The notes below the pieces were generated by a model that worked only from the letters and a program-made list of their open reading frames with translations, did no database searches and was not told where the DNA came from. From Pseudomonadota bacterium (GTDB lineage: Bacteria > Pseudomonadota > Alphaproteobacteria > Rhizobiales > Devosiaceae), in the NCBI GenBank assembly GCA_023415605.1, contig JAEZKB010000172.1, positions 1 to 9,627 of the forward strand: 9,627 bases of DNA. Direction: 5' to 3'. The stretch's first letter is position 1; every line of letters starts with the position of its first letter. The position numbers were made by a program, and so were the translations under genes. Below are positions 1 through 6,721 of the stretch, piece after piece.

Positions 1-70
1 AATGCCGCGCCCGGAACAGTGATTCCGCCGCGGCCGCCTGCGTTGCGTCGTAAACGCATTGGAGGTCGTC

Positions 71-556
71 ATGAAAGGCGAAGCACAGGTCATCGAGCGG
101 CTTAACGAGGCCCTCTTCCTCGAACTCGGTGCAGTCAACCAGTACTGGGTGCATTTCCGCATCCTGGACGACTGGGGCTTCAAGAAGCTCGCCGCCAAGG
201 AGCGTGCCGAATCCATCGAAGAGATGCACCACGCCGATAAGCTCATCGAGCGCATTATCTTCCTCGAAGGCCACCCCAATCTGCAGCGTGTCGCGCCGCT
301 CCGCATCGGCCAGACGATCAAGGAAGTACTCGAGGCCGACCTCGCCGGCGAGTACGACGCCCGCAAGGCCTATAAGGCCAGCCGCGAGCTCTGCGAGTCG
401 CTCGGCGACTACGTCTCCAAGAACCTCTTCGAAGAGCTGCTCGCCGACGAAGAAGGCCACATCGATTTTCTCGAGACGCAGCTGCAGCTCCTCAACACCA
501 TCGGTGTTGAGAAATACGGCCAACTCAACTCGGAATCGGCCGACAAGGCGGAGTAA
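71..556 (+). CDS. bfr: Bacterioferritin
   Basis: This 161-residue protein is a bacterioferritin, the cytoplasmic 24-subunit haem-containing cage that oxidizes Fe(II) and stores it as ferric mineral. All the hallmark residues sit at their usual numbering: ferroxidase ligands Glu18, Glu51, His54, Glu94, Glu127 and His130, Tyr25 beside the centre, and Met52, the axial ligand of the inter-subunit haem. The length matches the family (about 155-165 residues). The start is ATG 71 because GGAGG at 61-65 is ideally spaced; an in-frame ATG at 59 would precede that site. A hairpin terminator follows the stop, so the gene is probably the last or only gene of its transcript. Only 70 bases lie upstream here, and I see no Irr or Fur box in them. 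The acidic tail after about residue 150 varies in the family. Family assignment is firm. Confidence 0.97.
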   Translation: MKGEAQVIERLNEALFLELGAVNQYWVHFRILDDWGFKKLAAKERAESIEEMHHADKLIERIIFLEGHPNLQRVAPLRIGQTIKEVLEADLAGEYDARKAYKASRELCESLGDYVSKNLFEELLADEEGHIDFLETQLQLLNTIGVEKYGQLNSESADKAE

Positions 557-580
557 GCTCCGTTCAGGATCGCAAGTTCG

Positions 581-612
581 GGCCGGTCGCAACCACTGCG
601 GCCGGCCTTTCG
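581..612 (+). terminator. Intrinsic terminator after bfr
   Basis: The arms at 581-590 and 598-607 can form a 10-bp stem (GGCCGGTCGC against GCGGCCGGCC, one G-U pair) around a 7-base loop. It is followed by TTTCGTTTCGT. It lies 25 bases after the bacterioferritin stop. The T-tract is interrupted, so termination may be partial. Confidence 0.75.
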
Positions 613-625
613 TTTCGTCTCCGCA

Positions 626-654
626 TTGACTCGTCGTTCATGTTTCGTTCATGT
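626..654 (+). promoter_or_regulatory. Possible promoter/operator upstream of the VOC gene
   Basis: TTGACT at 626-631 matches a sigma-70 -35 hexamer. Downstream, the octamer GTTCATGT occurs at 636-643 and again at 647-654, an 11-base period, about one helical turn. No good -10 hexamer is present at 16-18 bases spacing; the region there reads TCATGT. Something must start transcription between the bfr terminator and the VOC gene, so a promoter here is likely, but its exact elements are inferred. Confidence 0.35.
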
Positions 655-683
655 AGCGGGCGAAACTGTGGAGGAGACCCGAA

Positions 684-1103
684 ATGACCTGGCACACCGG
701 CCGCCTGATCGACCACGTGCACCTCCGCGCCCGCGACTTTCCCAAGGCCAGAACCTTCTACCAAGCCGTCGCCGAAGCTCTTGGATTCACGATTGAATCC
801 CAAGGCGAGGACTGGCTCCAGCTCGACGAACTCTACGTCGATGCCGCTGCTCGCGAGCCCGCCGCTTCAACCCCGACCCATGTCCATTTGGCCTTTCAGG
901 CCAAGGACATAGAAATGGTCCACGCCTTCTACGACGCCGCCCTCGCCGCCGGCGGCACCGATAACGGCGCGCCGGGCGAGCGTCCTTACCACCCCGGTTA
1001 CTACGGCGCCTTCGTCCTTGATCCCGACGGCAACAATATCGAGGCGGTCTACCACGGCCCCTCCACCCGCTCCGCCGCCTCCGTCGAGATCGAGCCAGCA
1101 TGA
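684..1103 (+). CDS. VOC-family (glyoxalase/bleomycin resistance-like) protein
   Basis: This 139-residue protein has the vicinal oxygen chelate fold: two beta-alpha-beta-beta-beta modules forming a metal-binding cup, as in glyoxalase I and extradiol dioxygenases. The first module starts with IDHVHLRARD (residues 9-18), followed by a helix containing FYQAVAEALGF. The second starts with HVHLAFQAKD (66-75), followed by the FYDAALAAGG helix and a closing LDPDGNNIEAV strand (112-122). Candidate metal ligands are His11, His66 or His68, and Glu120. The HPGYYGAF stretch before the last strand is typical of small single-domain members. The ribosome binding site GGAGGAG at 670-676 supports ATG 684. The stop overlaps the acylphosphatase start as ATGA. 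The substrate cannot be told from sequence. Small VOC proteins are often annotated as glyoxalases without proof. Confidence 0.92.
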   Translation: MTWHTGRLIDHVHLRARDFPKARTFYQAVAEALGFTIESQGEDWLQLDELYVDAAAREPAASTPTHVHLAFQAKDIEMVHAFYDAALAAGGTDNGAPGERPYHPGYYGAFVLDPDGNNIEAVYHGPSTRSAASVEIEPA

Positions 1104-1378
1104 GCCGCAGCGCCCACCTGAGCATCCGCGGCCGCGTGCAAGGTGTCGGCTACCGTGACTGGACCGTCCGAAAGGCCCGGGAACTGGGGGTTTCCGGCTG
1201 GGTCCGCAACCGCCTCGATGGCTCGGTCGAAGCCGTGATTTCCGGTACCGACACCCTCGTTGCCGGCATGATCGCCGAGTGCCACGAAGGCCCATCCGGC
1301 GCTCGCGTCGACGCGATCGACGTCACCGAATGGACCGATCCCGTCGAGCGCGGCTTCGAGTTCCGGAAGACGGGCTAG
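1100..1378 (+). CDS. acyP: Acylphosphatase
   Basis: This small cytosolic enzyme (92 residues, typical length) hydrolyses acyl phosphates such as acetyl- or carbamoyl-phosphate to the carboxylate and phosphate. The signature GRVQGVGYRDW lies at residues 11-21, with catalytic Arg19. The second motif, GWVRNRLDGSVEAV, begins at residue 33 and contains catalytic Asn37. The C-terminal FEFRKTG is the usual last strand of the ferredoxin-like fold. The ATG overlaps the TGA of the VOC gene (ATGA), with no separate strong ribosome binding site, which points to translational coupling. Its TAG shares a CTAG tetranucleotide with the stop of the convergent aldo/keto reductase. Identification is firm; the physiological substrate is not known for most bacterial members. 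Confidence 0.96.
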   Translation: MSRSAHLSIRGRVQGVGYRDWTVRKARELGVSGWVRNRLDGSVEAVISGTDTLVAGMIAECHEGPSGARVDAIDVTEWTDPVERGFEFRKTG

Positions 1379-2352
1379 AAGCCCTTGACGCCCGTAGCGC
1401 GGTACGGCGCTTCCAGCGCCGCAATTTCCTCAGGCGTCAACACCACATCCACCGCTGCCACGGCGTCGCTGATATGGTTGAGCTTGGTAGCCCCGACTAT
1501 CGGGGCGGTCACCGGCTGCTTCTGCAGCACCCAGGCAAGCGCGACCTGCACCATCGGGATGCCGCGGGCTTTGGCGATCTTCTCAACCGCCGCGTTGATC
1601 GCCGCATTCGCCTCTCCGCCGCCTTCATAGAGGGTGCGGCCAAACTCGTCGCCTTCGGTGCGGTTGGTGACCTCACCCCACGGCCGCGCCAGCTTGCCGC
1701 GCGCCAATGGCGACCACGGGATCACGCCGATGCCCTGATCGATGCAGAGCGGTATCATCTCCTTTTCTTCCTCGCGGTGCAGGAGGTTGAGATGGTTTTG
1801 CATCGAGACGAAACGCGTCCAGCCGTTGAGTTCGGCCGTGTAGAGCATCTTGGCGAACTGCCACGCATACATCGACGAGGCGCCGATATAGCGAGCCTTG
1901 CCGGCGCGGACTACATCGTGCAGCGCCTCGAGCGTCTCCTCGATCGGCGTCTTCGGGTCGAAGCGGTGGATCTGATAGAGGTCGACATAGTCGGTGCCCA
2001 GCCGTTTCAGCGAGGCATCGATCTCGTGCATGATCACTTTGCGCGACAGGCCGCCACCATTCGGCCCCGGCCGCATCACCCCGTTGACCTTGGTGGCGAT
2101 CACCACGTTCTCGCGCGGTGTCAGCTCCTTGAGCACCTTGCCGACGATCTCCTCGCTCGAGCCGAGCGAATAGACGTTGGCGGTGTCGAAGAAGTTGATG
2201 CCGGCCTCCCAGGCGGCGCGGAGGAAGGGGCGGCTCTCGTCCTCGGGGAGGGTCCAGGGGTGGGTGCCGCGATTGGGCTCGCCATAGCTCATGCAACCGA
2301 GGCAAATGCGCGACACTTCGAGGCCTGTCTGGCCAAGGCGAACATATTTCAT
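1375..2352 (-). CDS. Aldo/keto reductase (NADPH-dependent oxidoreductase)
   Basis: This 325-residue soluble TIM-barrel protein of the aldo/keto reductase superfamily would reduce aldehydes or ketones with NAD(P)H. The catalytic tetrad is visible: Asp56 and Tyr61 in FFDTANVYSLGSSEE, Lys88 in VVIATKVNG, and His129 in DLYQIHRFD. The N-terminal MKYVRLGQTGLEVSRICLG and the C-terminal PIVGATKLNHISDAV (phosphate-binding region of the cofactor) match the YghZ/YakC-like branch of uncharacterised reductases. I chose ATG 2352 because GGGAG lies 7 bases upstream and because family homology begins there. A reading frame open 60 codons further upstream gives a peptide unlike the family and would run past the promoter candidate. 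The gene is convergent with acylphosphatase and divergent from the gene at 2481. The substrate is unknown. Confidence 0.95.
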   Translation of the reverse strand: MKYVRLGQTGLEVSRICLGCMSYGEPNRGTHPWTLPEDESRPFLRAAWEAGINFFDTANVYSLGSSEEIVGKVLKELTPRENVVIATKVNGVMRPGPNGGGLSRKVIMHEIDASLKRLGTDYVDLYQIHRFDPKTPIEETLEALHDVVRAGKARYIGASSMYAWQFAKMLYTAELNGWTRFVSMQNHLNLLHREEEKEMIPLCIDQGIGVIPWSPLARGKLARPWGEVTNRTEGDEFGRTLYEGGGEANAAINAAVEKIAKARGIPMVQVALAWVLQKQPVTAPIVGATKLNHISDAVAAVDVVLTPEEIAALEAPYRATGVKGF

Positions 2353-2380
2353 CTTTTCACTCCCGTAACTTCGCTCCACC

Positions 2381-2408
2381 ATTATCAGGCGAACCGGAAC
2401 TGCGTCGA
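2381..2408 (-). promoter_or_regulatory. Candidate promoter of the aldo/keto reductase gene
   Basis: On the minus strand, TCGACG (2408-2403) and GATAAT (2386-2381) are separated by 16 bases and resemble -35 and -10 hexamers. Transcription would begin about 22 bases before the ATG at 2352. The -10 has five of six consensus bases and the -35 four of six. This is a hand match only. Confidence 0.35.
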
Positions 2409-2480
2409 CCGGGAGTCGTATTGCCGGCCCTGTCGTCTGGGGCAAGGACGCCTTGGCTGGCCCATTCGGGGGTCTCCACC

Positions 2481-3290
2481 ATGCTGCGTGCGCTCTGTCT
2501 CGCACTGGCGCTTCTCGTCGCGCCGCTACCACTCACCGCTGCCGAACCCGCCGCCGACGCGCTGATGCGCCAGGCCGGGATGGACACATTGTTCCGTGAC
2601 TTCGGCGCCACCCTTGCTCTCTCGCCACGCCAGCACGGCGTCGACGACGAGCGCTTCCTCTCAGCCTGGGAGAGGGCGACCAGCATGGCCTTTGGCGACG
2701 CAGCACTCAACCGTCGCCTCGCCGATCGGCTGAGTGAGCAGATTACTGACGACGAAATGACCGGCATCGGCAGTTTCCTTGCCTCCCCGCTCGGATTGCG
2801 TCTCGCTGGCCTCGAACGCAGCACCCGCGAGATTGCGCCGGAGCGGCAGATCGAAACGCTTGCCAAGGGCAAGACGCTCTACTTCTTCGCTCCCCAATCC
2901 CGTCGCGCGCACTTCGACGAGGTCATGCAGCTGAGCGGCGCGAACATGAGCTTTGCCATGCTCGGCGAGTCGCTCCGCGGCATGGCGCTGGGCCTGCACC
3001 TCTCCGCCAAGGGCGACATCGCACTGAGCTGGGCCGAGATCGACGCCGAGATCGCGACAAAGCTCACTGGCCTTGAAGAGAGCCTTGTCGACGCCACCCG
3101 TTCGACGCTCGCTTTTACCTACGCCGACCTGAGCGACGCCGAACTTGAAGCCTATCTCGACTTCCTTCGTGCTCCGGCGACGCGGAAGTTTTACGCCACA
3201 TTGACCCTCGCCATCGGCGAGATTATCGAGGCGACGATGTTCGAGATCGGTCAGGACGTGGCGGCCAGGCTGGGCGCAGTCGCCATCTAG
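2481..3290 (+). CDS. Exported protein, DUF2059-like (paralogue 1 of 2)
   Basis: This 269-residue protein has a signal peptide: Arg3, a hydrophobic core to about residue 18, and likely cleavage after TAA (19-21). It should act in the periplasm. The mature part is mostly helical and acidic. Two stretches look alike and resemble the DUF2059 motif: ITDDEMTGIGSFLASPLG in the N-terminal half and LSDAELEAYLDFLRAPATRKFY in the C-terminal half. There are no cysteines in the mature part and no catalytic motif that I recognise. Start 2481 puts the signal peptide at the N-terminus; an in-frame ATG at 2421 would add 20 polar residues before it. The ribosome binding site is weak (GGGGG at 2468-2472). The next gene is a clear paralogue with the same architecture. 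The function is unknown, and the DUF2059 assignment is by motif resemblance only. Confidence 0.85.
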   Translation: MLRALCLALALLVAPLPLTAAEPAADALMRQAGMDTLFRDFGATLALSPRQHGVDDERFLSAWERATSMAFGDAALNRRLADRLSEQITDDEMTGIGSFLASPLGLRLAGLERSTREIAPERQIETLAKGKTLYFFAPQSRRAHFDEVMQLSGANMSFAMLGESLRGMALGLHLSAKGDIALSWAEIDAEIATKLTGLEESLVDATRSTLAFTYADLSDAELEAYLDFLRAPATRKFYATLTLAIGEIIEATMFEIGQDVAARLGAVAI

Positions 3291-3344
3291 TTCATTGCGG
3301 GTTCAGTACCGGCGGGACTAGTCTCTGGCCAAAGGAGAACGCCC

Positions 3345-4202
3345 ATGCTGGTCCGCGCCCTCGCTCTTGCCCTTAGCCTCGCGGCTGCGCCGCTGCCGGC
3401 GCTCGCTGTGACGCCAGCGACAGCGCCGGCCGAGACCATGGCGCCGATGAGCGTCGACGAGTTGATGGCGGCCACCGCGCTCGACCAGCTGTTCTCGAGC
3501 TTTGCGGAAACCATCGCCTCTTCGCCCGAGCAGCAGGGTATGCCGCTGCCCGAAGATTTCGCCGAGACCTGGAAGGAAACGTCCTTCGCTGTCTTCAAGG
3601 CGGACGAAATGCACGATGCGCTGGCGAAAGCCTTCACCGACCGCTTCGACGCCGCCGAGATGACCGAACTCGCCAGCTTCTACCGGTCCGATTTCGGCAA
3701 GCATGTCAGCACCATAGAGGCTGCGATCCAGGCCATGGCGGTCGACGAACAACTGGCCGCCCGCGACGAGGGCTTTGCCGTGCTCGAGGAGGCGGAGCCG
3801 GACTCGCGGCGGATCAAGCAGATCGACGAGATCATGGTGCTGGTGAGCGCCGAGGTGGGGCGGACCATGCTCGGCCAGGCGATGCGGGCCATGATGGTGA
3901 GCATGGCCATGTCCGGCGCCAGCGGCGATATCGAGGTGCCCTGGAGCGAGATCGATGCGCAGCTGGCGATGATGCTGCCCGGGCTCGAGCAGGAAGTCAC
4001 CGCCACGCAGCGCGCGCTGATGGCCTACGCCTACAGGGAGCTGAGCGACGACGAACTCGATCGGTACATCGAGTTCCTTCGCACCGACGTGTCCCAGAAG
4101 TTCTACGCCGTCCTCGGCTACAGCGTCGGCGCCATCATGGAAAAGTCGATGAGCAAATTCGGCCAGGAGCTGGCTTACCGACTCAACCGCGTCAACGTTT
4201 GA
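3345..4202 (+). CDS. Exported protein, DUF2059-like (paralogue 2 of 2)
   Basis: This 285-residue protein is related end to end to the preceding gene product. The shared elements are a signal peptide (cleavage likely after ALA, residues 19-21), a DELM-x5-D-x-LF segment after it, W-x-EID near the centre, and an LSDDELDRYIEFLR...KFYA block near the C-terminus. Over the last 87 or so residues, hand alignment gives roughly 40% identity. An internal repeat is again visible: FDAAEMTELASFYRSDFGKH against LSDDELDRYIEFLRTDVSQK. It is rich in Met and acidic residues and has no transmembrane segment after the signal. AGGAG at 3333-3337 supports the ATG. The 54-base gap to the upstream gene has no terminator, so the pair is probably one transcript. 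It ends 9 bases before the end of the convergent hydrolase gene. Function unknown. Confidence 0.87.
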   Translation: MLVRALALALSLAAAPLPALAVTPATAPAETMAPMSVDELMAATALDQLFSSFAETIASSPEQQGMPLPEDFAETWKETSFAVFKADEMHDALAKAFTDRFDAAEMTELASFYRSDFGKHVSTIEAAIQAMAVDEQLAARDEGFAVLEEAEPDSRRIKQIDEIMVLVSAEVGRTMLGQAMRAMMVSMAMSGASGDIEVPWSEIDAQLAMMLPGLEQEVTATQRALMAYAYRELSDDELDRYIEFLRTDVSQKFYAVLGYSVGAIMEKSMSKFGQELAYRLNRVNV

Positions 4203-4211
4203 GCCGGGTGC

Positions 4212-5207
4212 TTACTGCTCGATCGGGTCGAGCGTGGCGTCGAGGTCGGCGATCATCTGCTGCATTGGGTCGACCGGCGCCTCGGGCGTGAACACCGGAC
4301 GTGGGGTACCGCTGGGGAAAGCCCCGAACGTCTGGAAGAAATCGACGACGTCCTTGAGCACCGGCATGCGCCAGCGCATCAGCATGCCCATGGCGATGAC
4401 CGGCTCGAGATGGCCCATGCCCTCATAGTACTTCTCGGTGACCCACACATTCTGCGCGCGGAGCCGCGCGGCCAGTGCTTCGGTATTCTGCCGCCGCACG
4501 ATCGGATCGTTGGTGCCGCTGACCAAGAGCATCGGCGGCGTATCGGAGGTGACGAGGTTGACTGGTTGCGTCCCCTCCGGATTTGGCGCGCTGCCGAAGG
4601 TTTCGCGCACCTCGCCGTATTCGAACGGGTAGAAATTGTAGGGGCCGGAAATACCCGCCACGGCCCGGATCGGCATCGTGATGCCGTACTCGTCACGATA
4701 GTAGTGATCGAGCGAGAGCATCACCGCATTGTAGGCGCCGGCCGAATGACCGGCGAGGAAGAAGCGATTCTTGTCGCCGCCATAGCCGACAATGTTGTCC
4801 TCGACCCACTTCATGGCCTGGGCATTGTCTTCGAGGAAATCGGGGTACTTCGCCTCCGGCCAAAGCCGGTAATCGGGCAGCACAGCAACAAAGCCATTGG
4901 CCGCCAGTGCCCGGCCGACGAACTCGTATTCGAACTTGTCACCCGCCCGCCAGGCGCCGCCGTAAATGAACATGACGACCGGAGCCGGTCCGCCCGACGT
5001 ATCCTCCGGCCGGTAGATATCGAGTTTTTTGCGCTCGCCATCCGCGTAGGCGATGTTGGCATGTTTGCGGATGCCCGGATCCATCGCTTCCTTGATGTTG
5101 AAGGGCGAAAAGATCGTCACCTGCGCGGCGGCGGGCGCGGCGAACGAGACCATCAGGGCAAAAGCGAAGATGAACCGCAAAGAGGCGGAGAGCCGGTCGA
5201 ATGTCAT
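4212..5207 (-). CDS. Exported alpha/beta hydrolase (esterase/lipase-like)
   Basis: This 331-residue protein has a signal peptide (hydrophobic core residues 11-23, likely cleavage after AAA at 26-28), so it is probably periplasmic or secreted. It belongs to the carboxylesterase/BD-FAE-like branch of alpha/beta hydrolases. The oxyanion segment is IYGGAW (81-86), where the family usually has HGG. The nucleophile elbow GHSAG gives Ser155, the acid is Asp234 in GTNDPIV, and the base is His266 in GMGHLEP. DYRLWPEAKYPDFLED (112-127) is typical of this group. The roughly 40 C-terminal residues, rich in Pro and acidic residues (ending near TLDPIEQ), extend past the hydrolase core. No strong ribosome binding site precedes the ATG. 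The substrate is unknown; short-chain esters are the usual preference. It is convergent with the DUF2059-like pair. Confidence 0.93.
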   Translation of the reverse strand: MTFDRLSASLRFIFAFALMVSFAAPAAAQVTIFSPFNIKEAMDPGIRKHANIAYADGERKKLDIYRPEDTSGGPAPVVMFIYGGAWRAGDKFEYEFVGRALAANGFVAVLPDYRLWPEAKYPDFLEDNAQAMKWVEDNIVGYGGDKNRFFLAGHSAGAYNAVMLSLDHYYRDEYGITMPIRAVAGISGPYNFYPFEYGEVRETFGSAPNPEGTQPVNLVTSDTPPMLLVSGTNDPIVRRQNTEALAARLRAQNVWVTEKYYEGMGHLEPVIAMGMLMRWRMPVLKDVVDFFQTFGAFPSGTPRPVFTPEAPVDPMQQMIADLDATLDPIEQ

Positions 5208-5293
5208 TGGGATGTGCGCCGTTTCGGGTTTCGGTGACGGGGCTGATGTGGTCCAAGAACCTGAAGATTTTGTGACCGCATGAGGATTTGGGA

Positions 5294-6169
5294 ATGACCG
5301 ACGCCGTAGTTTTGGGCGGGGCCTCGTGGAATACGATGATCCACCTCGATCGGTTCCCCGAACCGAAGCCGGCGACCATTGTTAATGCCCGCTCTTCCAT
5401 CGCAGCCGGCTCGACCGGCATCGGCAAGGCGTTGGCTCTGCAGGCGCTCGGCCATGCGCCGCTGCTGCATGTTACCATCGGCGATGACGAAGCCGGCCGT
5501 TCGATCCGCGCCTTCTGCGCGGCGCGCGGTCTGCAGGTGGTGTTCGATACCGATCCCGGCGGCACGTCGCGACACGTCAATTTGATGGATGCGCAGGGCC
5601 AACGCATCTCGATTTTTCTCTTCAACGGCTCGCCCGCACCGCCGGTGGATGTCGACCGGCTCGCGCCGGCGATCGCGGCCGCAGGGACGATCTTTCTCAA
5701 CATCACGCAGAGCTCGATCCCACTCTTGCCCGCCGTGCGGGCGAGCCGTGCAGATGTCTGGGTCGACCTCCACGACTATGACGGCAACAATCCCTACCAC
5801 GAGCAGTTCATCGCCGAGGCCGACGTGATCCAGCTCTCGGACGAGGCTCTGCCCGACCCGCGCTCGCTCATGCAGCGGCTGGCGGAGCGCGCCAGATTGG
5901 TCGTCTGTACGCGCGGTGCACACGGCGCTTTGGCGCTATGCGGTGGTGATTGGATCGAGGTGCCGGCACTTCCGGCCGAACTCCGCGACAGCAACGGCGC
6001 CGGCGACGCTTTCTTTGTGGCGCTGTGGTCTACGCTGCGCCGCGAAATGACACTGGCCGATGCGTTGCGCTTCGCGTCCGCCGCCGCGGCCATTGCCGTG
6101 GAAAGCGACGAGCTGGTGCCGGAGACGATGACACGCACCGTGGTGGAAGCGCGTCTCGCCAAAGCCTGA
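5294..6169 (+). CDS. PfkB-family carbohydrate kinase
   Basis: This 291-residue ribokinase-fold protein would phosphorylate a sugar or sugar-like alcohol with ATP in the cytoplasm. The C-terminal PfkB signature DSNGAGDAFFVALW (232-245) contains the anion hole and the catalytic base Asp238. VVCTRGAHGALA (203-214) is the strand-loop before the ATP site, and DLHDYDGNNPYH (158-169) lies in the central sheet. The N-terminal sugar-binding motif is unusual: where relatives have GG-x3-N-x-A, this protein reads GSTGIGKA (39-46), lacking the Asn. A ribokinase, fructokinase or adenosine-kinase-like role cannot be distinguished. GAGG at 5282-5285 is well placed for ATG 5294; an in-frame TTG at 5288 would be too close to it. 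The gene is divergent from the hydrolase with an 86-base gap. Confidence 0.92.
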   Translation: MTDAVVLGGASWNTMIHLDRFPEPKPATIVNARSSIAAGSTGIGKALALQALGHAPLLHVTIGDDEAGRSIRAFCAARGLQVVFDTDPGGTSRHVNLMDAQGQRISIFLFNGSPAPPVDVDRLAPAIAAAGTIFLNITQSSIPLLPAVRASRADVWVDLHDYDGNNPYHEQFIAEADVIQLSDEALPDPRSLMQRLAERARLVVCTRGAHGALALCGGDWIEVPALPAELRDSNGAGDAFFVALWSTLRREMTLADALRFASAAAAIAVESDELVPETMTRTVVEARLAKA

Positions 6170-6184
6170 CGGCGAACGGATGCA

Positions 6185-6207
6185 CCGGACGGCGTTGCCG
6201 CCTCCGG
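6185..6207 (+). terminator. Hairpin after the kinase gene
   Basis: CCGGA-CGGC (6185-6193) pairs with GCCG-CC-TCCGG (6197-6207), with a two-base bulge and a three-base loop, 15 bases after the kinase stop. No T-run follows, so it may stabilise the 3' end or act as a weak terminator. Confidence 0.4.
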
Positions 6208-6527
6208 AGATATCAAGAGAGCGAACAACGGCGGAACATGGCCCGTCGATAGTTCGTGTGCCGAAGGCAAGAACGCACCTCCGGCTGGAGCCCTGCTCCG
6301 CCGTCGTAACCGGGATTTGTGACGTTCACCGGGATGATCCGGGGCGTTTCAATCGGAATGCCCCACCGCCGCAGGGTTCTTGTCCTGACCAGACCACGCT
6401 CTTCGCGTTTCTCCAGTCGCACTCCGGTGGGCCAGCACGAATGACGCCGGCCCACGGCAGCAAATTAAGGCGACGGGGTACCTAAACCCGTCAGACCTTC
6501 CCGGCTTGGCCTGGGAGCGACCGACGT

Positions 6528-6596
6528 CTTCCCCACCCAGCCTCGCCGCACCAATCACTCGTCATGATCTCGCTTTCGGTGCGGCGATGGGGGAAG
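6528..6596. repeat. Long imperfect inverted repeat
   Basis: The arm TCGCCGCACC (6543-6552) is perfectly complementary to GGTGCGGCGA (6578-6587) across a 25-base loop. Outside these arms, CTTCCCC (6528-6534) pairs with GGGGAAG (6590-6596), leaving an 8-base bulge on the left and 2 bases on the right. About 17 base pairs are formed in all. No T-run follows on either strand, so it is not a typical terminator. Confidence 0.75.
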
Positions 6597-6682
6597 TCTA
6601 CATCTAGCAGACAGCGCGGGGATAAGTCGGTGTGGATTTCTGACAAGCGTCTGAACCGATTGCTAAAAATCTGAATGACGGA

Positions 6683-6721
6683 TGACGCAAAGCTGACGGC
6701 AAAGTCCAACGGTTTGCGTCA
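6683..6721. repeat. 9-bp inverted repeat
   Basis: TGACGCAAA (6683-6691) is the exact reverse complement of TTTGCGTCA (6713-6721), with 21 bases between. It lies in the gene-free stretch, 3' of the small gene at 6837-7115 as that gene is transcribed. The arms could be a binding site or a stem. Confidence 0.6.

Noticed and set aside
1279..2565. 428-codon plus-strand open frame antisense to the aldo/keto reductase
   Set aside because: It is His/Arg-rich nonsense typical of the strand opposite a GC-rich gene, whereas the minus-strand frame has the full catalytic tetrad.
6341..6380. Resemblance to part of an FMN (RFN) riboswitch: GGGGCG...GCCCCACCGCCGC
   Set aside because: The remaining conserved RFN blocks, including the GCCGACGGT-like 3' part, are absent, and no riboflavin gene follows.
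6213..6455. 80-codon minus-strand open frame in the repeat-rich gap, with Arg-rich sequence such as LRRWGIPIETPRIIPV
   Set aside because: It has no ribosome binding site, mixed third-position composition, high Arg/Cys content, and crosses several inverted repeats. A decayed gene cannot be excluded, but a live gene is not supported.
6612..6640. DnaA-box-like words (GGGGATAAG, TGTGGATTT) hinting at a replication origin
   Set aside because: Each differs from TTATCCACA at one or more key positions, there is no cluster, no AT-rich unwinding region and no dnaA/hemE/parA-type neighbours.
6491..6709. 72-codon minus-strand open frame with an internal ATG at 6564, followed by the GACGGG/CCCGTC hairpin, suggesting a leader peptide and attenuator
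   Set aside because: No runs of regulatory codons, no ribosome binding site, no T-tract after the hairpin, and no biosynthetic gene in the right place downstream.
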